Assembly (NCBI GenBank): GCA_003010405.1
Contig: PJLO01000016.1
Coordinates: 1-54,534 of the forward strand
Direction of reading: 5' to 3'
Length of the DNA stretch: 54,534 bases
Source: Acidobacteriota bacterium
GTDB taxonomy: Bacteria > Acidobacteriota > Terriglobia > Terriglobales > Acidobacteriaceae
Shown here: positions 45,989 through 53,855 of the stretch, in pieces
How positions within the stretch are numbered: the first letter of the stretch is position 1
Layout: each line of letters starts with the position of its first letter
The notes under the pieces: model-generated
Seen by the model: the letters and a program-made list of their open reading frames with translations, nothing else
Told to the model about the DNA's origin: nothing
Databases searched by the model: none
Translations under genes and position numbers: made by a program

Positions 45989-46564
45989 ATGGCACAGAAC
46001 GAGCTTGAAAGTGCAAACCAGATGAACCTTGCCGGAAGGGAATGCCTGGAGAAAGGCGACTTTGAAGGCGCTTTAGTAAACTTCTCCAAGGCTTTGGAGC
46101 TGCTGCCTGATAATCAGGTCGATGCAAAAGCAAGGCTGTACAACAACAAGGGCCGTATCCTGGTCCGGCTCAAAAGGTATGACGATGCTTTGGCTTGCTT
46201 TAGGAACGGTGTGGAGATATACGACAAGGTAGGAAATCAGATCGCACTTGCCTGGCAGCTCGAAAACATTGGCTCGGTCTACAGAGAGTTGGAAGAATGG
46301 AACACCGCTCTGGAGTACTACTCTAAAAGTCTGGCCATTTTCGAAGCGGGTAATGACAAGCTTGGAATTGCGGACCAGTACAGCAACATCGGATATGCAC
46401 ATTTTCGGCAAGGCGGATTAGGCTCTGCCCTGCAATTCTTCGAAAAGGCAAAGGCCCTGTATGACGAACTCGGAGAGGAAAAGAAGTCGCAATTTTCCGA
46501 GCAGAACGTGCAGATTCTCAAAAGAGAGATATCAAAACTGATTTTAAAAAAGGGATCTTTATGA
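45989..46564 (+). CDS. TPR-repeat protein
   Basis: A 191-residue protein made almost entirely of TPR helices. Four or so repeats are visible, with signatures such as GDFEGALVNFSKALELLP, KRYDDALACFRNG, EEWNTALEYYSKSLAIFE and GGLGSALQFFEKAKALYDE. TPR proteins act as scaffolds. I chose ATG 45989 with GGAG 5 nt upstream; the frame is open to an ATG at 45938 with no such site. The stop overlaps the start of the DUF4037 gene by 4 nt (ATGA), so the two are made together and probably interact. It is divergent from the hybrid kinase gene. Confidence 0.85.
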   Translation: MAQNELESANQMNLAGRECLEKGDFEGALVNFSKALELLPDNQVDAKARLYNNKGRILVRLKRYDDALACFRNGVEIYDKVGNQIALAWQLENIGSVYRELEEWNTALEYYSKSLAIFEAGNDKLGIADQYSNIGYAHFRQGGLGSALQFFEKAKALYDELGEEKKSQFSEQNVQILKREISKLILKKGSL

Positions 46565-47487
46565 AAGGCCTCGAGCTCTGTGAAGCTTATTTTCGGGAAG
46601 AAGGCCTGCCTGTTCTGGAGCGGGAATGTAAGGAACTCTTGGACCGCATGGCCTTTGGCCTGGTGGGCGATGGATCGGATTGCTATGGCTTCGACGATGA
46701 GATCTCCCGAGACCATGATTGGGGACCGGGTTTTTGCATCTGGCTGACCGGCGAAGATTACGCATCTTTCGGACCCAGGGTCCAACAGATCTACGCATCA
46801 TTGCCCGGCACTTTTAAAGGATATGGCCGCAGGCAGACCAGTCCGCAGGGTGGCGGTAGGGTCGGCGCGTTGGAAACGAGCACATTCTACAGTCAATTTA
46901 TTGGACAATATCAACCCCCGAGCAACTACAACGAATGGATGGCTCTTCCGGAGAATGCGCTGGCTGCAGCCACTAACGGCAAGGTTTTCCAGGACCCGCT
47001 GGGCAAGTTCAGCCAGATAAGGTGCGACTTGCTTCAGTTCTACCCTGAAGATGTCAGGCTGAAGAAGATCGCCGCCCGCTGCGTGAGCCTCGGACAATCG
47101 GGACAATATAACTTGCCCCGTTGTGTAAAGCGCGGCGAGTTGTTTCCCGCACAGTATTCCGAGACCAGGTTCTACGCCGATGCCATGTCGCTGGTCTTTC
47201 TTCTGAACAGGCGGTATGCGCCATTTTATAAGTGGATTCATCGCGCTATTCGCGATCTACCAATTCTGGGTGCCTATATGTATGAGACCATTTCGGATCT
47301 GGTCAAAGAGCATGATTACCAAGTCAAGGTGCAACGGATAGAGGCCATGTCGCAGGCGCTGATAAGCGAACTCAAACGTCAGAATTTAACAGACCATTTC
47401 AGCGATTTCCTGCTTGATCACGCTCCTGTCATTCAGCAACGCATCCAGGATAGAAGCCTGCGCGAGCGACACGTGTCTATTGGCTAA
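46561..47487 (+). CDS. DUF4037 nucleotidyltransferase-like protein
   Basis: A 308-residue cytoplasmic protein that matches the DUF4037 family. The N-terminal block GDGSDCYGFDDEISRDHDWG (about 36-55) looks like the active site of a pol-beta-type nucleotidyltransferase: a Gly-Ser element followed by paired acidic residues in DHDWG. A helical domain follows (about 150-300). Its substrate is unknown. Translational coupling to the TPR gene suggests that the TPR protein presents or recruits a target. No kinase or toxin partner is visible nearby, so a toxin-antitoxin role is not supported. Confidence 0.82.
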   Translation: MKGLELCEAYFREEGLPVLERECKELLDRMAFGLVGDGSDCYGFDDEISRDHDWGPGFCIWLTGEDYASFGPRVQQIYASLPGTFKGYGRRQTSPQGGGRVGALETSTFYSQFIGQYQPPSNYNEWMALPENALAAATNGKVFQDPLGKFSQIRCDLLQFYPEDVRLKKIAARCVSLGQSGQYNLPRCVKRGELFPAQYSETRFYADAMSLVFLLNRRYAPFYKWIHRAIRDLPILGAYMYETISDLVKEHDYQVKVQRIEAMSQALISELKRQNLTDHFSDFLLDHAPVIQQRIQDRSLRERHVSIG

Positions 47488-47500
47488 ACCGCAACCCGGG

Positions 47501-47526
47501 GGCTGTCAGAACGATTTCTGGCAGCC
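47501..47526 (+). terminator. Candidate hairpin after the DUF4037 gene
   Basis: GGCTGTCAGAA (47501-47511) pairs with TTCTGGCAGCC (47516-47526) through 11 bp with one G-T pair and a 4-nt loop. It lies 14 nt after the stop, between convergent genes. No T-run follows. Confidence 0.5.
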
Positions 47527-47576
47527 TGCTCTGCCAAGGTAGTTACGACAATCCCGGCGAATCCGTCGACACTACT

Positions 47577-49958
47577 CTATTTGTTCAACCCGAAGTTGTA
47601 ACGTAACCCGAATCGTACCTGAAACGGCTCGACGGGGTGGAACACGTCTGTGAATGCCGAATTGGCGGTTGGCGAGATTCGGGATTCATAGGCGTAGTCA
47701 ATGTCGTGATCCCTGCGGTCAAGCAGATTGAAGAATTCGGCCGAAACGCGCCATCTCTTGTTAATTCGATAACCGACTTCGGCATTGAGCAACGCTGTTG
47801 CGTTGGAGCGAAAAATTCCGTCGGAGGACAAATCGCGCGGGCCAAAGTAGCGCAGGCGCAGGCTTCCGGTAAAGCCCTTGATATCGTGCAGCGTCGCGCC
47901 CGAGGAAATTACCATACCAACCGCTTCGGGCACGCGCCGGCCGCCGGGACTGTTCGGCGCGGCATCATCTTCGTCGATCTGGGCAAAGAGAGCGCGGGAA
48001 TCGGCCAGGTCAAAATCAAAAGCCACATGTTCCAGGGGCGTGTAGAAATTCGTCCATTCGAAACCATAGCGGTCGCTCGGCTGTCGTGAAGCAGTCGTGC
48101 CTCCGGTGTCTCCAGACTGCTGCAGTTCGGACGCGCTGTGGAGGTACCAGAACGAAAGGGTGCTTTGCAGATGTGGCAGAGCCACGGTGCGGAGACCGAT
48201 CTCCGCGCCTTTGGTTGGAATCAGCGCGGGAATTTTTGACGCGGGCGTATTCGGGTAGGGATTTTCAGCTGAAACCGGCTCCACGGTCTGCGTCGTACCG
48301 CGCCCGTCATTGCTGTGGAAGCTGAATCCGCCTTGCACATAGAACTCGGTATTTGACCACGGGCCGAAGATTAAGCTGAATTTAGGGCTAGGCAGAAACT
48401 TGCTTGCGGTACCCGAATTGGCGGATGTCACAAGGCTTGTGACGTTGAAATATCCCAGGTCACCGCGGAGAGCTAGAACCGAACGGACTTTGCTCGCCCA
48501 CTGGATTCGGTTTTCCGCATAGAGACCCAATTGCGTGTCGGTAAAGCGATCGGCCTGCGTGGTCGCGGGCAGAGTGGTGCCGGTATCGGAATCCGTCTTG
48601 TTCACACGCACGCGATGTTCAGTCTGATACAGACCATTGTGAATCCAATCATTGCGTAGCTGAAGGCCAAAAGTGTTCTCCACTTTCCGTCCGAACCACT
48701 GGCTGAAAATGCTGTGGCGAGCGTCCACCCCAGCCACCCAGCGCCGATCCTGTTGTTCGAACTGATCGCCTCGAATGCGGTCGGCGAGAAAGTAGGTGAA
48801 GTTCGAGAACAGATCCAGATCGTAATAGAATCCGTAGGCCGCAATTTTCGTTGCGGATTTCGCACCTTGGCGATGCCATTCCCCTTGCAGGCTATAACGC
48901 TGAGAATTACCGCCGGTAGTCGGGTCAAGTGTGCCGAAGAAGCCGACGAGGGGCACGGCATTCGCGGCAATTTGATCGCTCGAATGCCATGTTCCGTGGT
49001 ACCCGCGAGCTGTCATGCTAAAACCGCTGGCGTCTCCGCCCTGACTGTAGGTCAGAAGGCCATTGAACTTGTAAAAATTGTCAGGATGTTTCCACGGGCC
49101 ATCGTCGTGATACGCCTCTCCGCCGAATAGCAAATCCCCCTTGCCGAGCCTGTGCGATTCGCCGAACACCGCCCGCCCATAGCCATACATGCCGCCCTCT
49201 GCCTGGATGAAGTTCTGCGGCAGCGTCTTGAAATACTCCACGTGGACCGATCCGGCTGAACCGTAGTTGCCGACGTCTGCGTAATACGGACCTTTCTCGA
49301 AATTTATTCGCTTCACAAACTCCGGGATGACGGTGTTCATGTCCGAGTAGCCTTCACCGTGAGCGTGCGACGGCAGGTTGAGCGGCATATCATCGATGAA
49401 AATGGCAAGGTCCGTGCCGTGGTCGAGATTGAAACCGCGAAGGTAGTATTGGTTCGCCTTGCCTCCGCCAGCATGCTGCGTGATGATGAGGCCGGGAACC
49501 GTCTCCAGGACTTCGCCCGAGCGCAGAATTGGACGCGCCTGGAGTTCCTTTGCGCCCACCGTTCCCTGAGTGCCGGAATCGGCAATCCCGATCAGATCGT
49601 CCTCCCGGCCCTGCACGGCGATGGTGGTGCTCACGGTACTCACCGCTAAAGTGATGCGTAGCACGGCCGGTGCCTTATTTTTTTCCAGGACAACGGGAAT
49701 CTCACTGGTTTCAAAGCCGGGATTCGAAACCACGAGCTGGAAATTGCCTGCCGAAAGCCCAGAAACAACAAATGAACCGTTCTTATCCGAGTGTGTGGAT
49801 GATTGCACGGTGCCATCCGCGCTCCGGACCAGCACGGTCGCCCCGGCAATCACCGCGCCAGACGTGTCAACAACAGTTCCTGACAGCGGAGCGGTTTCCT
49901 GGGCAAACAAGAGACTGGGCGCGAGGAGCAAAAAGAGCAGCGCATATTTCCATTTCAT
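47577..49958 (-). CDS. TonB-dependent outer membrane receptor
   Basis: A protein of 793 residues from ATG 49958. It has a signal peptide (MKWKYALLFLLLAPSLLFAQ), an N-terminal carboxypeptidase-regulatory-like beta domain (about 25-105), a plug domain (about 120-230, with PGLIITQHAGGGKANQYYLRG) and a large beta-barrel ending in LRYNFGLNK. It imports a scarce ligand across the outer membrane using TonB energy. The ligand is not clear from sequence; the plug is not obviously of the BtuB type. AGGAGG abuts an upstream ATG at 49970 with no spacer, so I prefer ATG 49958 (12-nt spacer). It is divergent from the B12-riboswitch nrdDG operon and shares a short motif with its promoter. Confidence 0.9.
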   Translation of the reverse strand: MKWKYALLFLLLAPSLLFAQETAPLSGTVVDTSGAVIAGATVLVRSADGTVQSSTHSDKNGSFVVSGLSAGNFQLVVSNPGFETSEIPVVLEKNKAPAVLRITLAVSTVSTTIAVQGREDDLIGIADSGTQGTVGAKELQARPILRSGEVLETVPGLIITQHAGGGKANQYYLRGFNLDHGTDLAIFIDDMPLNLPSHAHGEGYSDMNTVIPEFVKRINFEKGPYYADVGNYGSAGSVHVEYFKTLPQNFIQAEGGMYGYGRAVFGESHRLGKGDLLFGGEAYHDDGPWKHPDNFYKFNGLLTYSQGGDASGFSMTARGYHGTWHSSDQIAANAVPLVGFFGTLDPTTGGNSQRYSLQGEWHRQGAKSATKIAAYGFYYDLDLFSNFTYFLADRIRGDQFEQQDRRWVAGVDARHSIFSQWFGRKVENTFGLQLRNDWIHNGLYQTEHRVRVNKTDSDTGTTLPATTQADRFTDTQLGLYAENRIQWASKVRSVLALRGDLGYFNVTSLVTSANSGTASKFLPSPKFSLIFGPWSNTEFYVQGGFSFHSNDGRGTTQTVEPVSAENPYPNTPASKIPALIPTKGAEIGLRTVALPHLQSTLSFWYLHSASELQQSGDTGGTTASRQPSDRYGFEWTNFYTPLEHVAFDFDLADSRALFAQIDEDDAAPNSPGGRRVPEAVGMVISSGATLHDIKGFTGSLRLRYFGPRDLSSDGIFRSNATALLNAEVGYRINKRWRVSAEFFNLLDRRDHDIDYAYESRISPTANSAFTDVFHPVEPFQVRFGLRYNFGLNK

Positions 49959-50099
49959 CTGCGGCAACATCCTCCTGCGGACGCAAAATGTAACCGGAAC
50001 TCAAAAGCTGATCTGGAAGCTCCTGCGAACCAAGGAAGATGAATTCGGCGGAACTGGAAACCGGTATTACGTCACGAAGAGGATTGTTACATGAGTAGC

Positions 50100-50264
50100 A
50101 CGACAATGTAACTCGTATGCGCAGCGTCGACCTTCGTCAGCCCCGCCCCACTCGCCGAAAGGCCGGGGCACAGTAATCCTCAAGACAATCTCGCGTCGAC
50201 AAATCTTGTGAACGTCATCCAGAGAAGAAACCGCATATGTAGTTGACCACACGACAATGTGACT
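50100..50264. repeat. Repeated ACGACAATGTRACT motif between the receptor and nrdD
   Basis: ACGACAATGTAACT (50100-50113) recurs as ACGACAATGTGACT at 50251-50264, inside the spacer of the nrdD promoter. The first copy forms an inverted repeat with GTTACAT at 50085-50091. This suggests a shared regulator-binding site in the divergent gap. The regulator is unknown, and the motif does not match NrdR or FNR consensus. Confidence 0.4.
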
Positions 50265-50271
50265 ATATATT
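50243..50271 (+). promoter_or_regulatory. Sigma-70 promoter of the riboswitch-nrdDG transcript
   Basis: TTGACC (50243-50248) and TATATT (50266-50271) are separated by exactly 17 nt. Transcription should start near 50278, right at the 5' end of the cobalamin riboswitch. Confidence 0.75.
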
Positions 50272-50273
50272 GG

Positions 50274-50466
50274 GGTTGCTTTCGGTTTCTTCGCGCAAGC
50301 GAGAATAATAGGGAACCCGGTGAGAATCCGGGACTGCCCCGCAGCGGTAAGCAGGAACGAACGCCGTCACCTCAAGCACTGGTCCTCCCCGGACTGGGAA
50401 GCGACGGCCAGTAGGTAGAGCCTGCAAGTCCGAAGACCTGCCGAGAGACGGCGCTTCCATGCGCCG
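50274..50466 (+). ncRNA. Cobalamin (B12) riboswitch
   Basis: The leader carries the hallmark elements of the AdoCbl-type riboswitch in order. Around 50311-50350 lie GGGAACCCGGTGAGAATCCG and the CTGCCCCGCAGCGGTAA core. The B12 box at 50419-50442 reads GCCTGCAAGTCCGAAGACCT followed by GCC. A candidate P13-type hairpin, CGGCGC/GCGCCG (50449-50466), follows. Binding of cobalamin should block expression of the downstream genes. There is no T-tract before the nrdD start, which favours translational control. Confidence 0.9.
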
Positions 50467-50568
50467 CAATCACGAGTCGCCGCGGGAGCGTACTGGTGGT
50501 GCCGGAGTGTCTCTCCTCTTCACCTTGGCATCGTCTTTCTTTCCTCGGCGGGAATTGCGAGGAACAAA

Positions 50569-52695
50569 GTGGCAACTCCCGACGTCTGTCAGGTTCATTC
50601 TTTTTCGTTGGCCGTAAATGTTCGTAAGCGCGACGGCCGCATCGCTACCTTTGATGCCCGCAAGATCAGCCAAGCGATCTTGAAAGCCGGCAAGGCTACC
50701 GGCGAATTCTCCGAAACAACTGCCGAATTTCTCGCAACTCGCGTCCTCGCCCTGGCACAGTCCTCCCTCGACGTTGAGACCCTCTCGGTCGAGCAGATTC
50801 AGGACCTGGTGGAAGAGGTGCTGCTCGCTTCGCCATTCAAGAAAACAGCAAAGGCGTACTTGATCTATCGCGACCAGCACGCGCGCATTCGTCAGATGGT
50901 CGAACAAGCCGATCTTGACCTTATCGATCAGTATCTAAAGCACCTCGACTGGAAGGTGAACGAGAACAGCAACATGGCCTATTCGCTACAGGGACTGAAC
51001 AACTACATTGCCAGCCACGTAAGCGAAGTGTACTGGCTTAACAAGATCTATTCTGCCGAAGTTCGCGAAGCTCACCTTTCGGGCGATCTGCATCTGCATG
51101 ATCTCGGGCAGCTCTCTGTCTATTGCGTCGGCTGGGATCTGCAGGACCTGCTGCTCTCCGGTTTTCGCGGCGTGCCCGGCAAGGCCGAAAGCCGCCCGGC
51201 AAAGCACTTCCGCTCCGCTCTGGGGCAGATTGTGAACTTCTTCTACACCCTGCAAGGCGAAGCCGCTGGAGCGCAGGCTTTTTCCAACTTCGATACTCTG
51301 CTTGCGCCGTTCATTCGCTATGACAATCTCGATTACCGCGAAGTCCGGCAAGCCCTGCAGGAGTTCGTGTTCAACGTGAATGTGCCGACAAGAGTGGGCT
51401 TTCAGACGCCGTTCACCAACGTGACGCTCGACTTGCAACCTCCGCAGAACTTACGAAATCAGCCGGTCATCTGTGGCGGAGAATATCAGGCCGATACCTA
51501 CGGTGGCTTTCAACATGAGATGGATATGTTTAATCGTGCGCTGTTGGAGGTCCTTGCCGAAGGCGATGCTCGTGGCCGTGTCTTCACTTTTCCAATTCCG
51601 ACTTACAACATCACCAAGGAATTTGACTGGAATGCACCCGGACTGGAGCCTCTGTGGAGGGTCACGGCAAAGTACGGCATTCCGTACTTCACCAATTATG
51701 TGAACTCCGATGTTTCGCCCGACGACGCGCGCTCTATGTGCTGCCGCCTGCGTCTGGACACCCGCACGCTCGCTCATCGCGGCGGTGGTCTTTTCGGCGC
51801 CAGTCCGCTCACCGGCTCCATCGGCGTCGTTACCATCAATATGTCTCGCCTCGGATTTCTTGCCGATAGCGAACAGGACTTTCTCGCGCGACTCGACACG
51901 CTCCTGGAGATTGCCTGCACCAGCCTTGAGACCAAGCGCAAAGTTCTCGAACGGTTCAATGAGCAGAACCTCTATCCCTATACCAAGTTCTATCTGCGCG
52001 ATGTCAAACAGCGTTTCGGCAGCTACTGGGAGAACCACTTCTCCACCATCGGTCTGATCGGCATGAACGAGGCTTGCCTCAACCTGTTTCAGCAAAACAT
52101 TGGAAGCGAGCGCGGACGCGAGTTTGCTGCTCGTGTCCTCGACCACATGCGCGAACGCCTCGTTCAGTTTCACGAAGAGACTGGCCATCTCTACAATCTG
52201 GAAGCCACGCCAGCCGAGGGCGCGACCTACCGCCTCGCTAAGCTCGATCGTCAGAAGCTGCCAGGCATCCGCACCGCGGCAGCCGAAGACGCCGAGCCCT
52301 TCTATTCGAACTCCACGCAACTGCCGGTGAATTATTCGACCGATGTCTTTGAGGCTCTCGATCTTCAGGATGGTCTGCAGATGCGCTACACAGGTGGAAC
52401 CGTGCATCACGTCTACCTTGGCGAAGCCGTCGCCGATCCTGCGTCCGTCAAGAACTTCGTGCAGAAAGTCTGCAACAACTATAAGCTGCCTTACTTCACC
52501 TTGACCCCATCGTTTTCGATTTGCCCGCAGCACGGCTATGTTCGCGGCGAAGTCGCCGAGTGCCCGAATTGCGGACAGCAGACTGAGATTTACTCGCGAG
52601 TGGTAGGTTATTTGCGGCCGGTCGGTCAATGGAACAAAGGCAAGCAGACGGAGTTCCAACTGCGCAGCCGCTCTAAGATCGAGGCCGCGCGGTGA
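50569..52695 (+). CDS. nrdD: Anaerobic (class III) ribonucleoside-triphosphate reductase
   Basis: A 708-residue oxygen-sensitive glycyl-radical enzyme that reduces NTPs to dNTPs. An ATP-cone (about 8-105, VRKRDGRIATFDARKISQA) is followed by the barrel. Near the C-terminus lies a zinc site with CPQH (about 652) and CPNC (about 665). The glycyl radical loop is RVVGYLRP, with the Gly near 680. The start is GTG at 50569, with GAGG about 6 nt upstream. It sits behind a cobalamin riboswitch and overlaps nrdG by 4 nt. B12 repression of a B12-independent reductase suggests a class II enzyme elsewhere. Confidence 0.94.
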   Translation: MATPDVCQVHSFSLAVNVRKRDGRIATFDARKISQAILKAGKATGEFSETTAEFLATRVLALAQSSLDVETLSVEQIQDLVEEVLLASPFKKTAKAYLIYRDQHARIRQMVEQADLDLIDQYLKHLDWKVNENSNMAYSLQGLNNYIASHVSEVYWLNKIYSAEVREAHLSGDLHLHDLGQLSVYCVGWDLQDLLLSGFRGVPGKAESRPAKHFRSALGQIVNFFYTLQGEAAGAQAFSNFDTLLAPFIRYDNLDYREVRQALQEFVFNVNVPTRVGFQTPFTNVTLDLQPPQNLRNQPVICGGEYQADTYGGFQHEMDMFNRALLEVLAEGDARGRVFTFPIPTYNITKEFDWNAPGLEPLWRVTAKYGIPYFTNYVNSDVSPDDARSMCCRLRLDTRTLAHRGGGLFGASPLTGSIGVVTINMSRLGFLADSEQDFLARLDTLLEIACTSLETKRKVLERFNEQNLYPYTKFYLRDVKQRFGSYWENHFSTIGLIGMNEACLNLFQQNIGSERGREFAARVLDHMRERLVQFHEETGHLYNLEATPAEGATYRLAKLDRQKLPGIRTAAAEDAEPFYSNSTQLPVNYSTDVFEALDLQDGLQMRYTGGTVHHVYLGEAVADPASVKNFVQKVCNNYKLPYFTLTPSFSICPQHGYVRGEVAECPNCGQQTEIYSRVVGYLRPVGQWNKGKQTEFQLRSRSKIEAAR

Positions 52696-53297
52696 GAATT
52701 GCCGGCCTTGAACCATGCAGTTTTTGCGACTATCCCGGAAAGCTCGCGGCCGTAGTGTTCACCCAGGGCTGCAACCTTCGCTGCCCTTTCTGCCATAACG
52801 CGGAATTAATTCCAACTGCCGGAAAAGATCGCTTGCCGCTGTCCGAGGCACAGGTGTTGAATTTTCTGCAGACTCGCCGGGGACGGCTTGATGCCGTTGT
52901 CGTCAGCGGCGGTGAGCCAACTCTGCAGGCAAATCTGGCGGAGTTCATCGCAGCGGTCCGAGAGCTAGGCTATCTGACAAAGCTCGACACCAACGGAACG
53001 AATCCGCGCATGCTGGAAAGTCTTCTGAATTCTGGAGTGCTTGATTATGTCGCCATGGACATCAAGGCTCCATGGGATAAGTACGACGAATTGTCAGGGA
53101 CACGAGTGCCCGCGCATGAGATTCAACGCAGCATTGAACTGATTCTCGAAAGCGGCGTCGCTCATGAATTCAGGACCACTTTCGTTCCGCATCTCTTGCG
53201 GGAAGCAGACCTGGCGGCCATAAAATCGCTTCTCCCCGAAAGCTCGGTGTGGAAGCGGCAAACATTTCGTCCAATGCAAGGATTCCGGGAAGGCTGA
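52692..53297 (+). CDS. nrdG: Anaerobic RNR activating enzyme (radical SAM)
   Basis: A 201-residue radical SAM activase that makes the glycyl radical on NrdD. The iron-sulfur motif CNLRCPFC supplies C27, C31 and C34, and two additional Cys lie in PCSFCDYPGK (C9 and C12). The SAM-binding GGEPT segment is VVSGGEPTLQ (about 75). Its length fits the longer NrdG variants. The GTG start at 52692 lies within the nrdD stop (GTGA), so translation is coupled. Nothing functional is recognised downstream, so nrdDG is a two-gene operon. Confidence 0.92.
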   Translation: MRIAGLEPCSFCDYPGKLAAVVFTQGCNLRCPFCHNAELIPTAGKDRLPLSEAQVLNFLQTRRGRLDAVVVSGGEPTLQANLAEFIAAVRELGYLTKLDTNGTNPRMLESLLNSGVLDYVAMDIKAPWDKYDELSGTRVPAHEIQRSIELILESGVAHEFRTTFVPHLLREADLAAIKSLLPESSVWKRQTFRPMQGFREG

Positions 53298-53669
53298 AGA
53301 ATGTTATGAAGATAGGTTGGTGGAGGCGAGACTGCTTAATATCTGTAACTTACGGAAAATACGTCCAGCACCTGTCGCTGATAGCGCAGTCAAACCGCTT
53401 GTTTGGTACGCCATTGGTGCACGGCTTTCGGACGGTCTTTGCCGGATCATCTTGACAGAGGCCGATCAGTCCCGCTATGCTAAAACCGAGACGGCCGCAT
53501 AGCCGTGTGTGCCAGTAGATTGTGTCCTTGAGTCGTCTCGTCTATCGTCGTTGAGTCGTGTTGTATGTGCGTGGTTTCACTATGTGCTAGTCGTGACGGT
53601 GTTTCAGTTTCTTCTGTCTGACAGTTCTTGAGTTGCTTCAGCATCTCAATTGAACCGAGAAGAAACAGG
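53298..53669. other. Unassigned region with two weak small ORFs and a T/G-rich leader
   Basis: Between nrdG and the 47-aa ORF there are two overlapping small frames: 49 aa from ATG 53306 to 53455, and 61 aa from GTG 53317 to 53502. Neither is recognised, and neither can be told from random coding. From about 53488 the sequence is T/G-rich and has TTGAGT copies at 53528, 53551 and 53628 (two of them TTGAGTCGT), plus a CTGTC-T-GACAG palindrome at 53614. It forms a leader of about 180 nt behind a strong promoter. Confidence 0.4.
53452..53481 (+). promoter_or_regulatory. Strong sigma-70-like promoter in the right-hand accessory region
   Basis: TTGACA (53452-53457) and TATGCT (53476-53481) are separated by 18 nt. 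The -35 box is perfect. The start point would be near 53488, ahead of a long leader and the small ORF at 53670. Confidence 0.6.
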
Positions 53670-53813
53670 ATGTTAGTTTCTAAAGAGAAAGTCCTCGCAT
53701 TAGCTGCGGGATTAACTCTGTACCTGCTGTTCGGCCCGAAGCTTGAGGAATACCGGGCATTAGTCGACAGTATGGTAATTGCAGAGTTTGTCTCTAGACT
53801 TCTTGAGAGGTAG
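53670..53813 (+). CDS. Small hydrophobic protein (47 aa)
   Basis: A 47-residue ORF starting MLVSKEKVLALAAG with one hydrophobic segment (about residues 8-22, VLALAAGLTLYLLFG) and an amphipathic acidic tail (PKLEEYRALVDSMV, ending SRLLER). This fits a single-pass small membrane protein or a short toxin-like peptide. It has only a weak Shine-Dalgarno. It follows a strong promoter and a 180-nt leader, and precedes the next gene by about 40 nt. I do not recognise a family. Confidence 0.45.
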   Translation: MLVSKEKVLALAAGLTLYLLFGPKLEEYRALVDSMVIAEFVSRLLER

Positions 53814-53855
53814 GCATGACATTAATGCCACTCCCAAATAATTGGGTGACCACTA

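Noticed and set aside
50085..50113. NrdR or FNR box near nrdD
   Set aside because: The palindrome does not match the known NrdR or FNR consensus sequences.
53306..53502. Two overlapping small ORFs (49 and 61 aa) after nrdG
   Set aside because: They use different frames, show no family resemblance and overlap the promoter at 53452-53481, so I describe the region but do not call them genes.
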